Positions 44,916-52,524 of a stretch of DNA of 64,000 bases are shown in pieces. Source of the DNA: Allobosea sp. CRIB-10 (GTDB taxonomy: Bacteria > Pseudomonadota > Alphaproteobacteria > Rhizobiales > Beijerinckiaceae); the NCBI RefSeq assembly GCF_900112185.1, contig NZ_FOKP01000002.1, forward strand, positions 186,001-250,000, written 5' to 3'. A model generated the notes under the pieces. The model saw nothing but the letters and a program-made list of their open reading frames with translations, was not told where the DNA came from and made no database searches. A program made the position numbers and the translations under genes. Position 1 is the first letter of the stretch. Every line of letters begins with the position of its first letter.

Positions 44916-45449
44916 TCAGGCCGCGCTCTCCCGTTTCGCCGCCTTGGCAAAGCGCTTGTTGACCCGGTCGCGCTTCAGCCGCGACAGGTAGTCGATGAAG
45001 AGCACGCCGTTGAGATGGTCGATCTCGTGCTGCAGGCAGGTGGCGAGCAGGCCGTCGGCCTCGATCTCCCGCTCCTTGCCGTCGAGATCGCGATAGGCGA
45101 CCCTGACCCGGGCCGGCCGCTCGACCTCCTCGTAATATTCGGGGATCGAGAGGCAGCCTTCTTCATAGGAGCTGAGCTCCTCCGAGCGCCAGGTCACCTC
45201 GGGATTGATCAGGACCATCGGCTCGCGCTGCTGCTCCTCGCCTTCCTCGGCCTTCTTCGAGACATCGAGCGTGACGAGGCGAACCGGCTCGCCGATCTGG
45301 ATCGCGGCGAGGCCGATTCCCGGTGCGTCATACATCGTCTCCAGCATGTCCTCGGCGAGCTTGCGGATCTCCGGCGTGATGTCGCCGATCGGGGCGGAAA
45401 CCTTGCGGAGCATCGAATCGGGCAGGATGACGAGGGGGCGGATGGCCAT
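44916..45449 (-). CDS. def: peptide deformylase
   Basis: 177 residues. The three motifs are [19 protein letters not shown] (metal cysteine) and QHEIDHLNG (HEXXH). The enzyme removes the N-formyl group from nascent proteins. The ATG at 45449 begins [11 protein letters not shown]. The C-terminal Lys-rich helix is a ribosome-binding tail. Confidence 0.97.
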   Translation of the reverse strand: MAIRPLVILPDSMLRKVSAPIGDITPEIRKLAEDMLETMYDAPGIGLAAIQIGEPVRLVTLDVSKKAEEGEEQQREPMVLINPEVTWRSEELSSYEEGCLSIPEYYEEVERPARVRVAYRDLDGKEREIEADGLLATCLQHEIDHLNGVLFIDYLSRLKRDRVNKRFAKAAKRESAA

Positions 45450-45564
45450 AGGGCGCTCTGGGACGTTTTCAGGAGTTGCCGCGACATAAAGCACTTGTGT
45501 GGAAGCGGTCAAACTGTTCCGCTTATGTTCTGGAATTGCCAGCCGAATCATGTAGGCTCGCGGG

Positions 45565-46749
45565 ATGAACCAGATCGCCTTCGTCCTGCTGGAGCGGCCC
45601 GTGAGCTGGGCCGAGGCCGCCTTCGGCTTCGCCGGACTGACGCTCGTCCTCCTGGTGCTGGCGCTGCTCTCGTCCTGGCGCGGCTCGCGCCGGCGCGAGC
45701 TGGAAGCGGCGTTGGCGGCCGAGCGTGCCCGCGAGATGGACGACAAGGTCGCCGAGATGAACCGGCAGCAGGCCGAGCTCATGGGCCGCATGCAGACCAT
45801 GGCCGAGATCCTCTCGACCCGGCAGGGCGATCTCGCCCGCATCATGGCCGAGCGGATGGACGGCTTGCGCCAGCAGGTCGGCGCCGGGCTGGAGCAGAAT
45901 GTCCGCCAGACCAATGAGAGCCTCGGCAAGCTGCAGGAGCGCCTCGCCGTCATCGACAACGCCCAGAAGAACCTGACCGAGCTCACCGGCGAGGTGGTGA
46001 CGCTGAAGGACGTGCTCGCCAACAAGCAGGCGCGCGGCGCCTATGGCCAGGGCCGAATGGAGGCGATCATCCGCGACGGTCTTCCCGCGGCATTCTTTGC
46101 ATTCCAGCCGACGCTCTCGAGCGGCAAGCGGCCGGACTGCCTGATCACCCTGCCGGGCGACGGGCGCGGCCTCGTCATCGACGCCAAGTTTCCGCTGGAG
46201 AGCTTCACCATGCTGCGCGAGGCGCGCGGCGACGAGGCCAAGAAGCAGGCCTCTGCGCGGGTGCGCGCCGATGTCGGCCAGCACGTCAAGGACATCGCCG
46301 AGCGCTATTTCCTGCCGGGCGAGACGCAGGACATGGCCCTGCTCTTCGTGCCGTCGGAGGCGATCTATGCCGACCTGCACGAGCATTTCGACGACGTGAT
46401 CCAGAAGGCGCACCGGGCGCGGGTGATGATCGTCTCGCCCTCGCTGCTGGCGCTGGCGATCCAATTGATGCAGTCGCTGGTGCGCGATGCCCGCATGCGC
46501 GAGGAGGCACGCGTCATCCAGTCGGAAGTCGGCAAGCTGCTCGACGATGTCCGCCGCCTCGGCGAGCGCGTCGACAAGCTCGACAACCATTTCCGCCAGG
46601 CGCAGGACGACGTCAGCCAGATCAAGACCTCGGCCGGCAAGGTCACCGGCCGGGCCGAGAAGATCGGCGCGCTCGAATTCGACGATGCCCGCCCGAACGA
46701 GCCGCAACTGCCCTTTGCGAAAGCAGTGAAGCTGAAGGCGGCGGAATGA
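45565..46749 (+). CDS. rmuC: DNA recombination protein RmuC
   Basis: 394 residues. An N-terminal membrane segment (about residues 15-35) is followed by a long coiled coil (about 45-140) and the RmuC nuclease-like domain, with [35 protein letters not shown] and [13 protein letters not shown]. RmuC limits rearrangements at inverted repeats. It is divergent from def. Confidence 0.93.
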   Translation: MNQIAFVLLERPVSWAEAAFGFAGLTLVLLVLALLSSWRGSRRRELEAALAAERAREMDDKVAEMNRQQAELMGRMQTMAEILSTRQGDLARIMAERMDGLRQQVGAGLEQNVRQTNESLGKLQERLAVIDNAQKNLTELTGEVVTLKDVLANKQARGAYGQGRMEAIIRDGLPAAFFAFQPTLSSGKRPDCLITLPGDGRGLVIDAKFPLESFTMLREARGDEAKKQASARVRADVGQHVKDIAERYFLPGETQDMALLFVPSEAIYADLHEHFDDVIQKAHRARVMIVSPSLLALAIQLMQSLVRDARMREEARVIQSEVGKLLDDVRRLGERVDKLDNHFRQAQDDVSQIKTSAGKVTGRAEKIGALEFDDARPNEPQLPFAKAVKLKAAE

Positions 46750-46756
46750 CGCGGCG

Positions 46757-46863
46757 CCTAGAGCATTTTCGAGCGAAGTGGACACCGGTTCGCGTGAAGA
46801 AAGTGCGATAAAACAAAGGCCTAGAGTAGTCCCGCGATTCGGAGAAACGCCGAACTACTCTAG
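46757..46863. repeat. intergenic repeat: AGAGCATTTTCGAGCGAAGTGG element plus hairpin
   Basis: The first half (46759-46815) matches, in inverted orientation, the sequence at 57586-57640. The second half is a hairpin with outer arms CTAGAGTAGT (46821-46830) and ACTACTCTAG (46854-46863) and inner TTCGG/CCGAA. It lies between rmuC and the MFS gene. Confidence 0.85.
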
Positions 46864-46945
46864 CGCTTCTCCCGGCATGCCATGCCCAGATCACATTCCG
46901 GCGTTGAGTTAGGGGCTTCCCCAGACCGCGCCGGAGACCGCCGAC

Positions 46946-48187
46946 TTGCTCGTTCAGATCGGAACGCTCATCGCCGCAACGAGCCTCGTGCAGCTCGCCA
47001 ACGGCTTCTTCAACACGTTCCTGTCGCTGCGGCTGACGAGCGAAGGCTTCGGCGCGACGCTGACCGGCATCGTGCTCAGCGCCTATTTCATCGGGTTCAC
47101 CGTCGGCGCCGTCTGGTGCGGGCAGGTGATCCAGCGCATCGGCCATATCCGCGCCTATGCCGCTTTCGCCGGCATGGTCGTGGTTGGGACAGCGGCGATG
47201 CCGCTCTTCGTCTCGCCGCTCGGCTGGACCCTGTGCCGGATGGCGATCGGCATCGGCTGCGTCGGCCTGTTCATCACCACCGAGAGTTGGCTCAACGCCA
47301 AGGCCCCGCCCGAACAGCGCGGCCGCATCTTCTCGATCTACATGGTCGGCACCTTCCTGGCGCTCGCCGCCGGGCAATTGCTGATCGGCAAGCTCCCGGT
47401 CGAGACCGCCACCCCGTTCAACATCATCGTCGCGCTGTTCGCACTGGCGCTGGTGATGGTCAGCACGACCCGCGCGGAAGCGCCGACGCTGCCGGCGGAA
47501 GCCTCATTGCCCTATGGCGAGCTGACCAGGCAGGCGCCGATCTCGGTGATCGGCTGCGTGATCGCCGGCATGATCAGCAGCGCCTTCTATGCGCTGTTCC
47601 CGGCCTGGATGGCGCGCAACGCCATTCCCCAGGAGACGATCGCGCTGTTCATGCTGGTCGCGGTTCTCGGCGGCTTCGCCTTCCAGGTGCCGGTCGGCCG
47701 GCTTTCTGATCGCGGCGACCGCCGGATCGTGCTGGCGGGGCTCGCGATCGGCTTCTCGGTGGCGGCCGTCGCCCTCGACCTCGTGCCGCGCCATCTGGGC
47801 GCAGTGCTACCCGTTGCCGCGCTGCTCGGCGGCTTCATGTCGACGCTCTACCCGGTCTGCGTCGCCCATGCGCTCGACCGGATGCCGCAGGACCGCGTCG
47901 TCGCCGTCAGCGGCCGGCTCATCCTGGTCAGCGGCATCGGCTCGGCGCTCGGCCCGCTGCTCGGCGCCCAGGTGATGGCGCGGCTCGACATCAACGGGCT
48001 GCTCTATTTCATGGCCGCGATCAGCGCCCTGCTCGCCGCCCTCGCCGCGTTGCGCATCCGCCAGCGCGCCGCGCCCGAACAAATGTCCGAGCGCCCCTTC
48101 GCGATCATCGACCCAATGACGGCGCCGATCTCGCAGGAACCGGAGGCGACGGAGGCGGATGGATCGCCGCGCCCGCTGCCGGCCTGA
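46946..48187 (+). CDS. MFS transporter
   Basis: 413 residues with twelve predicted membrane helices. FFNTFLSLRLTSEGFGATLTG, ESWLNAKAPPEQRGRIFSIY and PVGRLSDRGDRR (the loop motif of the C-terminal half) match the YcaD-like/UMF subgroup of MFS. The start is a TTG at 46946. The substrate is unknown. A Pro/Glu-rich cytoplasmic tail ends the protein. Confidence 0.88.
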   Translation: MLVQIGTLIAATSLVQLANGFFNTFLSLRLTSEGFGATLTGIVLSAYFIGFTVGAVWCGQVIQRIGHIRAYAAFAGMVVVGTAAMPLFVSPLGWTLCRMAIGIGCVGLFITTESWLNAKAPPEQRGRIFSIYMVGTFLALAAGQLLIGKLPVETATPFNIIVALFALALVMVSTTRAEAPTLPAEASLPYGELTRQAPISVIGCVIAGMISSAFYALFPAWMARNAIPQETIALFMLVAVLGGFAFQVPVGRLSDRGDRRIVLAGLAIGFSVAAVALDLVPRHLGAVLPVAALLGGFMSTLYPVCVAHALDRMPQDRVVAVSGRLILVSGIGSALGPLLGAQVMARLDINGLLYFMAAISALLAALAALRIRQRAAPEQMSERPFAIIDPMTAPISQEPEATEADGSPRPLPA

Positions 48188-48697
48188 TCAGGCCCGTGCG
48201 AGGTTGGCCGAGAGTTCCGGCTTCACGTTCAGCGTCTGGAAGACGACGCAATAGCGCTCGGTCAGCTTGAGCAAGCTATCGAGCTTCTCCTGCGGCGCGT
48301 CGGTCTCGACGTCGAAGGACAGGCGGATCGCCTTGAAGCCCACTGCGGCGTCCTTGGCGACGCCGAGCGTGCCGCGGAAATCGAGATCGCCCTCGGCGCG
48401 GACCGTGCCCTTCTTCAATTCGATCTCGAGCGCAGTCGCGACGGCCTTCAAGGTGACGCCGGCGCAGGCGACGAGCGCTTCGAGCAACATGTCGCCGGAG
48501 CAGAGCTCGGCGCCCGAGCCGCCGGTGGCCGGGTGCAGGCCGGCGAGCGCGATCGCGCGGCCGGTCTCGACCTTGCAGGCGATGTGCTGGTCGTCGAGTT
48601 CACCCCTGGCTCTCAGCGTGATCACCGCCGCATCGGGCGCCTCACGATACTTGTCTTTGAGCGGGGCCTGCAGAGCGCGCAGCGCGGTGACGTCCAT
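48188..48697 (-). CDS. OsmC family protein
   Basis: 169 residues. Peroxidatic Cys is in LVACAGVTLKAVA and the resolving Cys in RYCVVFQTL, the OsmC/Ohr pair. It probably reduces hydroperoxides. It begins 46 bp after the pseudo-ATPase gene on the same strand, so it may share its promoter and SAM-II riboswitch. It converges with the MFS gene. Confidence 0.88.
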   Translation of the reverse strand: MDVTALRALQAPLKDKYREAPDAAVITLRARGELDDQHIACKVETGRAIALAGLHPATGGSGAELCSGDMLLEALVACAGVTLKAVATALEIELKKGTVRAEGDLDFRGTLGVAKDAAVGFKAIRLSFDVETDAPQEKLDSLLKLTERYCVVFQTLNVKPELSANLARA

Positions 48698-48743
48698 GGC
48701 GTTGATCCCTAGCGGAAACTGTTCGCGGCCCTGTCTAACCGGT

Positions 48744-49454
48744 TCAGGCCGCCGCCTCCACCTCCGGCAGGGCATGCCGGACTTCCTTGTCGAGCGCCCG
48801 ACGCAGTTCGCGGCGGAGCGCAACGAAACCGACTGAACCTTCCTCGCGCGGACGTGCCAGCAGATTGTCGAGGCTGAAGGCGACCGGCCCCGGCTGCTGC
48901 GGCAGGACGAGGATGCGGTCGGCCAGGCGCAAGGCGTCCTCGACCGAGCCGGTGGCGATGACGACAGCGGGGCGCCCCTGCGTACAGAGCTCCGGCAGGA
49001 AGGCGGCGAGCCGCTCGCGCGCCCCGGCATCCAGCGCCGCAAAGGGTTCGTCGATCAGCAGCAGGCGCGGCCTGGCCAGCAGCAGGCGGGCGATTGCGAG
49101 CCGCAGCTGCTCTTCCGGCGAGAGCGTCCCCGGCCGCTGCGTCGCCTGCGCGGCGAGGCCGACGCGGACCAGCACATTGGCGATCAGGCCCTCACGCTCG
49201 AACGGGCTCGCCTTCGGCAAGGTGAAGGCGAGGTTCTCGGTGAGATCGAGCCAGGGAAAGAAGCGCGGGCGGGCGCAGAGCAGGCCGAGCTCGGCCGTGG
49301 GTACCGCGCTCTCATCAGCCCGCAGGCCAGCGAACCCGCGCAGAGCCGCCGCCCGCACCTTGGGAGTGCCGAGCAGAGCGACGACCTCGCCGGCAGCCGG
49401 ACGCGGCATATCGCTTTCGGGAGAGCGGGAGAGCGTGTGAAGATCAGCCGACAT
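48744..49454 (-). CDS. degenerate ABC transporter ATPase-like protein
   Basis: 236 residues, similar along its length to the SsuB/TauB ATPase of the preceding gene, but most working motifs are lost. Walker A is replaced by GTPKVRAAALR (no G-K-S/T), Q-loop FQEPRLLPW by CARPRFFPW, signature LSGGQ by LSPEEQ, and switch THD by TGS. Walker B (LLLIDEPFAALD) is kept. The reading frame is clean and has its own promoter and SAM-II riboswitch, so it is likely functional as a non-hydrolysing partner or regulator. Slow decay is the alternative. Confidence 0.85.
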   Translation of the reverse strand: MSADLHTLSRSPESDMPRPAAGEVVALLGTPKVRAAALRGFAGLRADESAVPTAELGLLCARPRFFPWLDLTENLAFTLPKASPFEREGLIANVLVRVGLAAQATQRPGTLSPEEQLRLAIARLLLARPRLLLIDEPFAALDAGARERLAAFLPELCTQGRPAVVIATGSVEDALRLADRILVLPQQPGPVAFSLDNLLARPREEGSVGFVALRRELRRALDKEVRHALPEVEAAA

Positions 49455-49515
49455 AACTGGCTCCATCCATAGATAAGGCGGAAGGAGCGCCAACGGCCTC
49501 AAGGCCGCCCGTCGT

Positions 49516-49572
49516 CCCGCGCTTTAGCTGCATTTGTTTCGCGCCCGCAAGCTGAGGCTCAAATCGGCGCGT
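49516..49572 (-). promoter_or_regulatory. SAM-II riboswitch (copy B)
   Basis: On the minus strand the order is CGCGCCGATTTGAG, then CTTGCGGGCGCG, AAACAAATGCAGCTAAAG and GGG. P1 pairs CGCGCC with GGCGCG, and the GCTAAA and GAUUU segments are the SAM-II conserved nucleotides that form the pseudoknot and SAM pocket. It stands 62 bp before the pseudo-ATPase ATG and probably controls its translation. Confidence 0.85.
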
Positions 49573-49578
49573 GTCCTT

Positions 49579-49607
49579 TCATAAGGTCTAAGCGTCCGTT
49601 TTGTCAA
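49579..49607 (-). promoter_or_regulatory. promoter for the pseudo-ATPase gene
   Basis: TTGACA (49607-49602) and TTATGA (49584-49579) with a 17-bp spacer lie just before the SAM-II element. The -35 is 8 bp from the stop codon of the canonical ATPase gene. Transcription would start near 49572, at the first base of the riboswitch. Confidence 0.75.
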
Positions 49608-49614
49608 ACGCCGC

Positions 49615-50397
49615 CTACCACCACATCCCGGCGCTCTCGGCCGTCTTGTGCTGGCGCGGCTCGCTGTCGGTGAGCGAGCGGTCGAGCGTGCGCAGCGCCT
49701 CGCGCTTGGTCGCCTCGAAGGCCGGCGAAAGCCGGTCGCGCGGGCGTGTCAGCGGATTGTCGAGCTCGTCGAAGATGCGGCCTGGCCTGGGCTGCATCAC
49801 CACGATGCGGTCGGCCAGCGTCACCGCTTCCTCAACATCATGGGTGACCATCACCACGGTCGGCCGGCTCTCCTCCCAGAGGGCGAGGAGATGGCCATGC
49901 AGGCTGGCGCGGGTGGTCGCGTCGAGGGCCGAGAAAGGCTCGTCCATCAAAAGGAGCTTCGGCCGGGTGACGAGCGCCCGGGCGATGGCAACGCGCTGCT
50001 GCTGGCCGCCGGAAAGCTCGCGCGGCCAGCGCGCCTCATAGCCGGCGAGGCCGACGCGAGCGAGCGCCCCGGTGACGAGGCGGTTGCGCTCCGCCGCGGG
50101 CAGATGGCTGAGGCCGAAGCCGGCATTGTCGGCAACCGAGAGCCAAGGCAGCAAACGCGGCTCCTGGAAGATCACGCCGACATCGGCGCGCGGCTCGGTG
50201 ATGGCGGCGTCGTCGAGGAGGATGCGGCCCTCGCTCGGCCGGTCGAGCCCGGCGACGAGGCGCAGCAAAGTGGTCTTGCCGCAGCCGGAACCGCCGACCA
50301 GCGCCAGGATCTCGCCGGCGGCGACGGAGATGTCGATACCGGAGAGCGCGCGGGTGCCGTCGGCGTAGGTCTTGGAGAGGTGGTGGAAGGTCAGCAT
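49615..50397 (-). CDS. ssuB: sulfonate-type ABC transporter ATP-binding protein
   Basis: 260 residues of the SsuB/TauB group. Walker A GGSGCGKTT, Q-loop FQEPRLLPWL, signature LSGGQQQRVAIAR, Walker B LLLMDEPFSALD and switch VTHDVEEA are intact. It energises import with the permease 9 bp upstream. It ends just before a second promoter and SAM-II element. Confidence 0.92.
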   Translation of the reverse strand: MLTFHHLSKTYADGTRALSGIDISVAAGEILALVGGSGCGKTTLLRLVAGLDRPSEGRILLDDAAITEPRADVGVIFQEPRLLPWLSVADNAGFGLSHLPAAERNRLVTGALARVGLAGYEARWPRELSGGQQQRVAIARALVTRPKLLLMDEPFSALDATTRASLHGHLLALWEESRPTVVMVTHDVEEAVTLADRIVVMQPRPGRIFDELDNPLTRPRDRLSPAFEATKREALRTLDRSLTDSEPRQHKTAESAGMWW

Positions 50398-50406
50398 CGC
50401 GCGCCC

Positions 50407-51240
50407 TCAGAGCCTGTCCCGGGCGGTGTCCTGCCAGGCGAGGAAGGGGCGGGTCAGCGCGAGCAGGAGACCGTCGGCCAGCTTGCCGAGCACGGCGAAG
50501 GCGATGATCGCGGCGATGATGGTGTCAGGCCGGCCGAGCTGCTGGCCATCGACCAGGAGGTAGCCCAGGCCCTCGCTCGCTCCCATGATCTCGGCAGCGA
50601 CGACGAACATGAAGCCGAGCCCGAGCCCACCACGCAATGCCGTGAACCAGTCGGGCAGGATCGCCGGCAGCAGCACGCGCCGGACCATGGCGAGCTTGCC
50701 GAGGCGGAAGACGCGGCCGACCTCGACGATCTTGCGGTCGATCGAGAGGATCGCGGCGGCGACGCCGAGATAGACCGGGAAGAAGACGCCGACCGCGATC
50801 AGCGCCACTTTCGAGGCCTCGAAGATGCCGAACCAGAGGATGAAGAGCGGCACCCAGGCGATCGAGGGGATGGCGCGCAGCGCCTGTAGCGTCGGGTCGA
50901 GCAGGCCGCGCGCCAGTGGCAGGGCACCAGTAAGGGCGCCCAATGCCGTGCCGACGGCGGCGCCGATGCCGAAGCCGGCTGCAACGCGCCAGAGCGTCGC
51001 TGCGGCATGGGTCCAGAGCTCGCCGCTGACCGCGAGCTGCCAGAGCGTCTTGCCGACCACGCTGGGCGGCGGCATCAGCCGGCCATTGGCGAGACCGGCC
51101 CGGACGAGGATTTCCCAGATGATCGCGAGAACGACCGGCAGCAGGAAGCCGGCAAGGCGCAGGCCCGTGCGCGAAGCCGGTCGCGCTTGCGGTGCGACCG
51201 GCTTCTCGGCAACGGCTTCTGCGATCTCGATCGTGCTCAT
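50407..51240 (-). CDS. ssuC: sulfonate-type ABC transporter permease
   Basis: 277 residues with six hydrophobic segments. The EAA loop (SAGLGYLLVDGQQL region: EIMGASEGLGYLLVDGQ) and ALRAIPSIAWVPLFILWFG are typical of SsuC/TauC permeases. It lies between the binding protein and the ATPase and forms the membrane channel. Confidence 0.92.
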   Translation of the reverse strand: MSTIEIAEAVAEKPVAPQARPASRTGLRLAGFLLPVVLAIIWEILVRAGLANGRLMPPPSVVGKTLWQLAVSGELWTHAAATLWRVAAGFGIGAAVGTALGALTGALPLARGLLDPTLQALRAIPSIAWVPLFILWFGIFEASKVALIAVGVFFPVYLGVAAAILSIDRKIVEVGRVFRLGKLAMVRRVLLPAILPDWFTALRGGLGLGFMFVVAAEIMGASEGLGYLLVDGQQLGRPDTIIAAIIAFAVLGKLADGLLLALTRPFLAWQDTARDRL

Positions 51241-51260
51241 CGGCCCGCAATCATGACCGC

Positions 51261-52241
51261 TCAGTTGGTCGCGGCAAAGCGCTTGTCAATCAGCGCGTCG
51301 ACTGAGGCCCTGACGTCGGCATTGGCGGGCAGGACGCCGGCCTGCTGCAAGGCCAGGCCCGCGGCCAGGATCGTCTCGGCCTGGGCCGGGCCGATCGCGC
51401 TGTGGGTCAGCTCGGTACGGGTGAGCTGGCGCTCGATCACCGCGTCGGAGAGCTTGGTCGCCTCGACCAGCGCCTTCCTGACCTCGGCCGGGTTGGCGAG
51501 CGCGATGGCGCGCGCTTCCTCATAGGCCTTGAGCACCTTGCGGACGAGCTCGGCGTTCTTCTCGGAGAACTCCTCGCGGACATTGAGCACGCCCCAGGTG
51601 TTGTCGGCGGCCTTGCGATGGAAGAGCTTGGCGCCGGCCTCGACCTCGGCGGCGGCCATCATCGGATCGAGGCCGGCCCAGGCCTCGACATCGCCGCGCT
51701 CCAAGGCAAGACGGCCATCGGCATGCTGCAGCAGCACGAGCTTGACGTCCTTCTCGGTCAGGCCGGCCTCGGCGAGCGAGCGCACCAGGAAAATGTGCGG
51801 GTCGGTGCCGCGGGTGACGGCGACGCGCTTGCCCTTGAGGTCGGCGACCTTGGTCACCTCGCTCTTGGCGCCGGTGACGAGCGCGGTCCATTCCGGCCGC
51901 GAATAGACATAGATCGACTTGATCGGATTGCCGTTGATCCTGGCGATCAGCGCGGCGGCGCCGGCAGTCGAGCCGAAATCGAGCGAGCCGGCATTGAGGA
52001 ATTCGAGCGCCTTGTTCGAGCCGGCCGAGAGCACCCAGCGCACCTTGATGCCGTCGGCCTCGAGCGCCTTCTCGAGGATGCCGCGATCCTTGAGCAGCAG
52101 GCTGACCGGATTGTAGGTGGCGTAGTCGACCCGGATCTCCTTCGGCGCCTGCGCCTGCGCCTGCGCACTGCCGAAGGGGAGCGAGGCTGCGGCGAGACCG
52201 GCGAGCACGGCGCGGCGGGTCGAGGCTGAGATGATCGACAT
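51261..52241 (-). CDS. ssuA: sulfonate-type ABC transporter substrate-binding protein
   Basis: 326 residues with a Tat-like signal (STRRAVLAGLAAASLPFG, cleavage near AQA). The fold follows the SsuA/NMT1 pattern: IRVDYATYNPVSLLLKDRGIL, DFGSTAGAAALIA, and GKRVAVTRGTDPHIFLV. SAM-II control marks it as a sulfur-source importer. Aliphatic sulfonate is the likely but unproven ligand. Confidence 0.9.
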   Translation of the reverse strand: MSIISASTRRAVLAGLAAASLPFGSAQAQAQAPKEIRVDYATYNPVSLLLKDRGILEKALEADGIKVRWVLSAGSNKALEFLNAGSLDFGSTAGAAALIARINGNPIKSIYVYSRPEWTALVTGAKSEVTKVADLKGKRVAVTRGTDPHIFLVRSLAEAGLTEKDVKLVLLQHADGRLALERGDVEAWAGLDPMMAAAEVEAGAKLFHRKAADNTWGVLNVREEFSEKNAELVRKVLKAYEEARAIALANPAEVRKALVEATKLSDAVIERQLTRTELTHSAIGPAQAETILAAGLALQQAGVLPANADVRASVDALIDKRFAATN

Positions 52242-52247
52242 GGCGTT

Positions 52248-52274
52248 CCCCTTCGAAGACTTTGCGCGAAGGGG
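52248..52274 (-). promoter_or_regulatory. hairpin sequestering the ssuA ribosome-binding site
   Basis: CCCCTTCG and CGAAGGGG form a perfect 8-bp stem, and the right arm (read toward ssuA) holds the AAGGGG ribosome site 6 bases before the ATG. It lies 23 bp after the SAM-II riboswitch and may be part of its translational output. Confidence 0.6.
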
Positions 52275-52297
52275 TGGAGGCTGATGACCTCCGGCGC

Positions 52298-52353
52298 CCC
52301 CGCTTTAGCTGCACTTGTTTCGCGCCCGCAAGCTGCTGGCTCAAATCGGCGCG
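52298..52353 (-). promoter_or_regulatory. SAM-II riboswitch (copy A)
   Basis: On the minus strand CGCGCCGATTTGAGCC is followed by CTTGCGGGCGCG, AAACAAGTGCAGCTAAAG and GGG, the layout of SAM-II: P1 CGCGCC/GGCGCG, a pseudoknot and the GCTAAA signature. It matches copy B at nearly every position. It lies 57 bp upstream of ssuA. High SAM should turn the importer down. Confidence 0.9.
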
Positions 52354-52360
52354 TGTCCGA

Positions 52361-52389
52361 TTGATAGGTTCGATCGTTCTCTTTGTCAA
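52361..52389 (-). promoter_or_regulatory. ssuA promoter
   Basis: TTGACA (52389-52384) and TATCAA (52366-52361) are separated by 17 bp. The expected start is near 52354, at the first base of the SAM-II element. Spacing and layout match the promoter of copy B, so the whole promoter and riboswitch unit is duplicated. Confidence 0.8.
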
Positions 52390-52524
52390 ACAAGACGCAG
52401 GATTGCGTGAGATCTATAGTTTCACACCATTTCTCTGTTTAATTATGTTTCCGCGCCTGGCCTCGTTCGTGCTAGGGATCGGGATATCGCCGCGTCTGCC
52501 GAAAGCCTCGAAGAGCCTCGTTCA

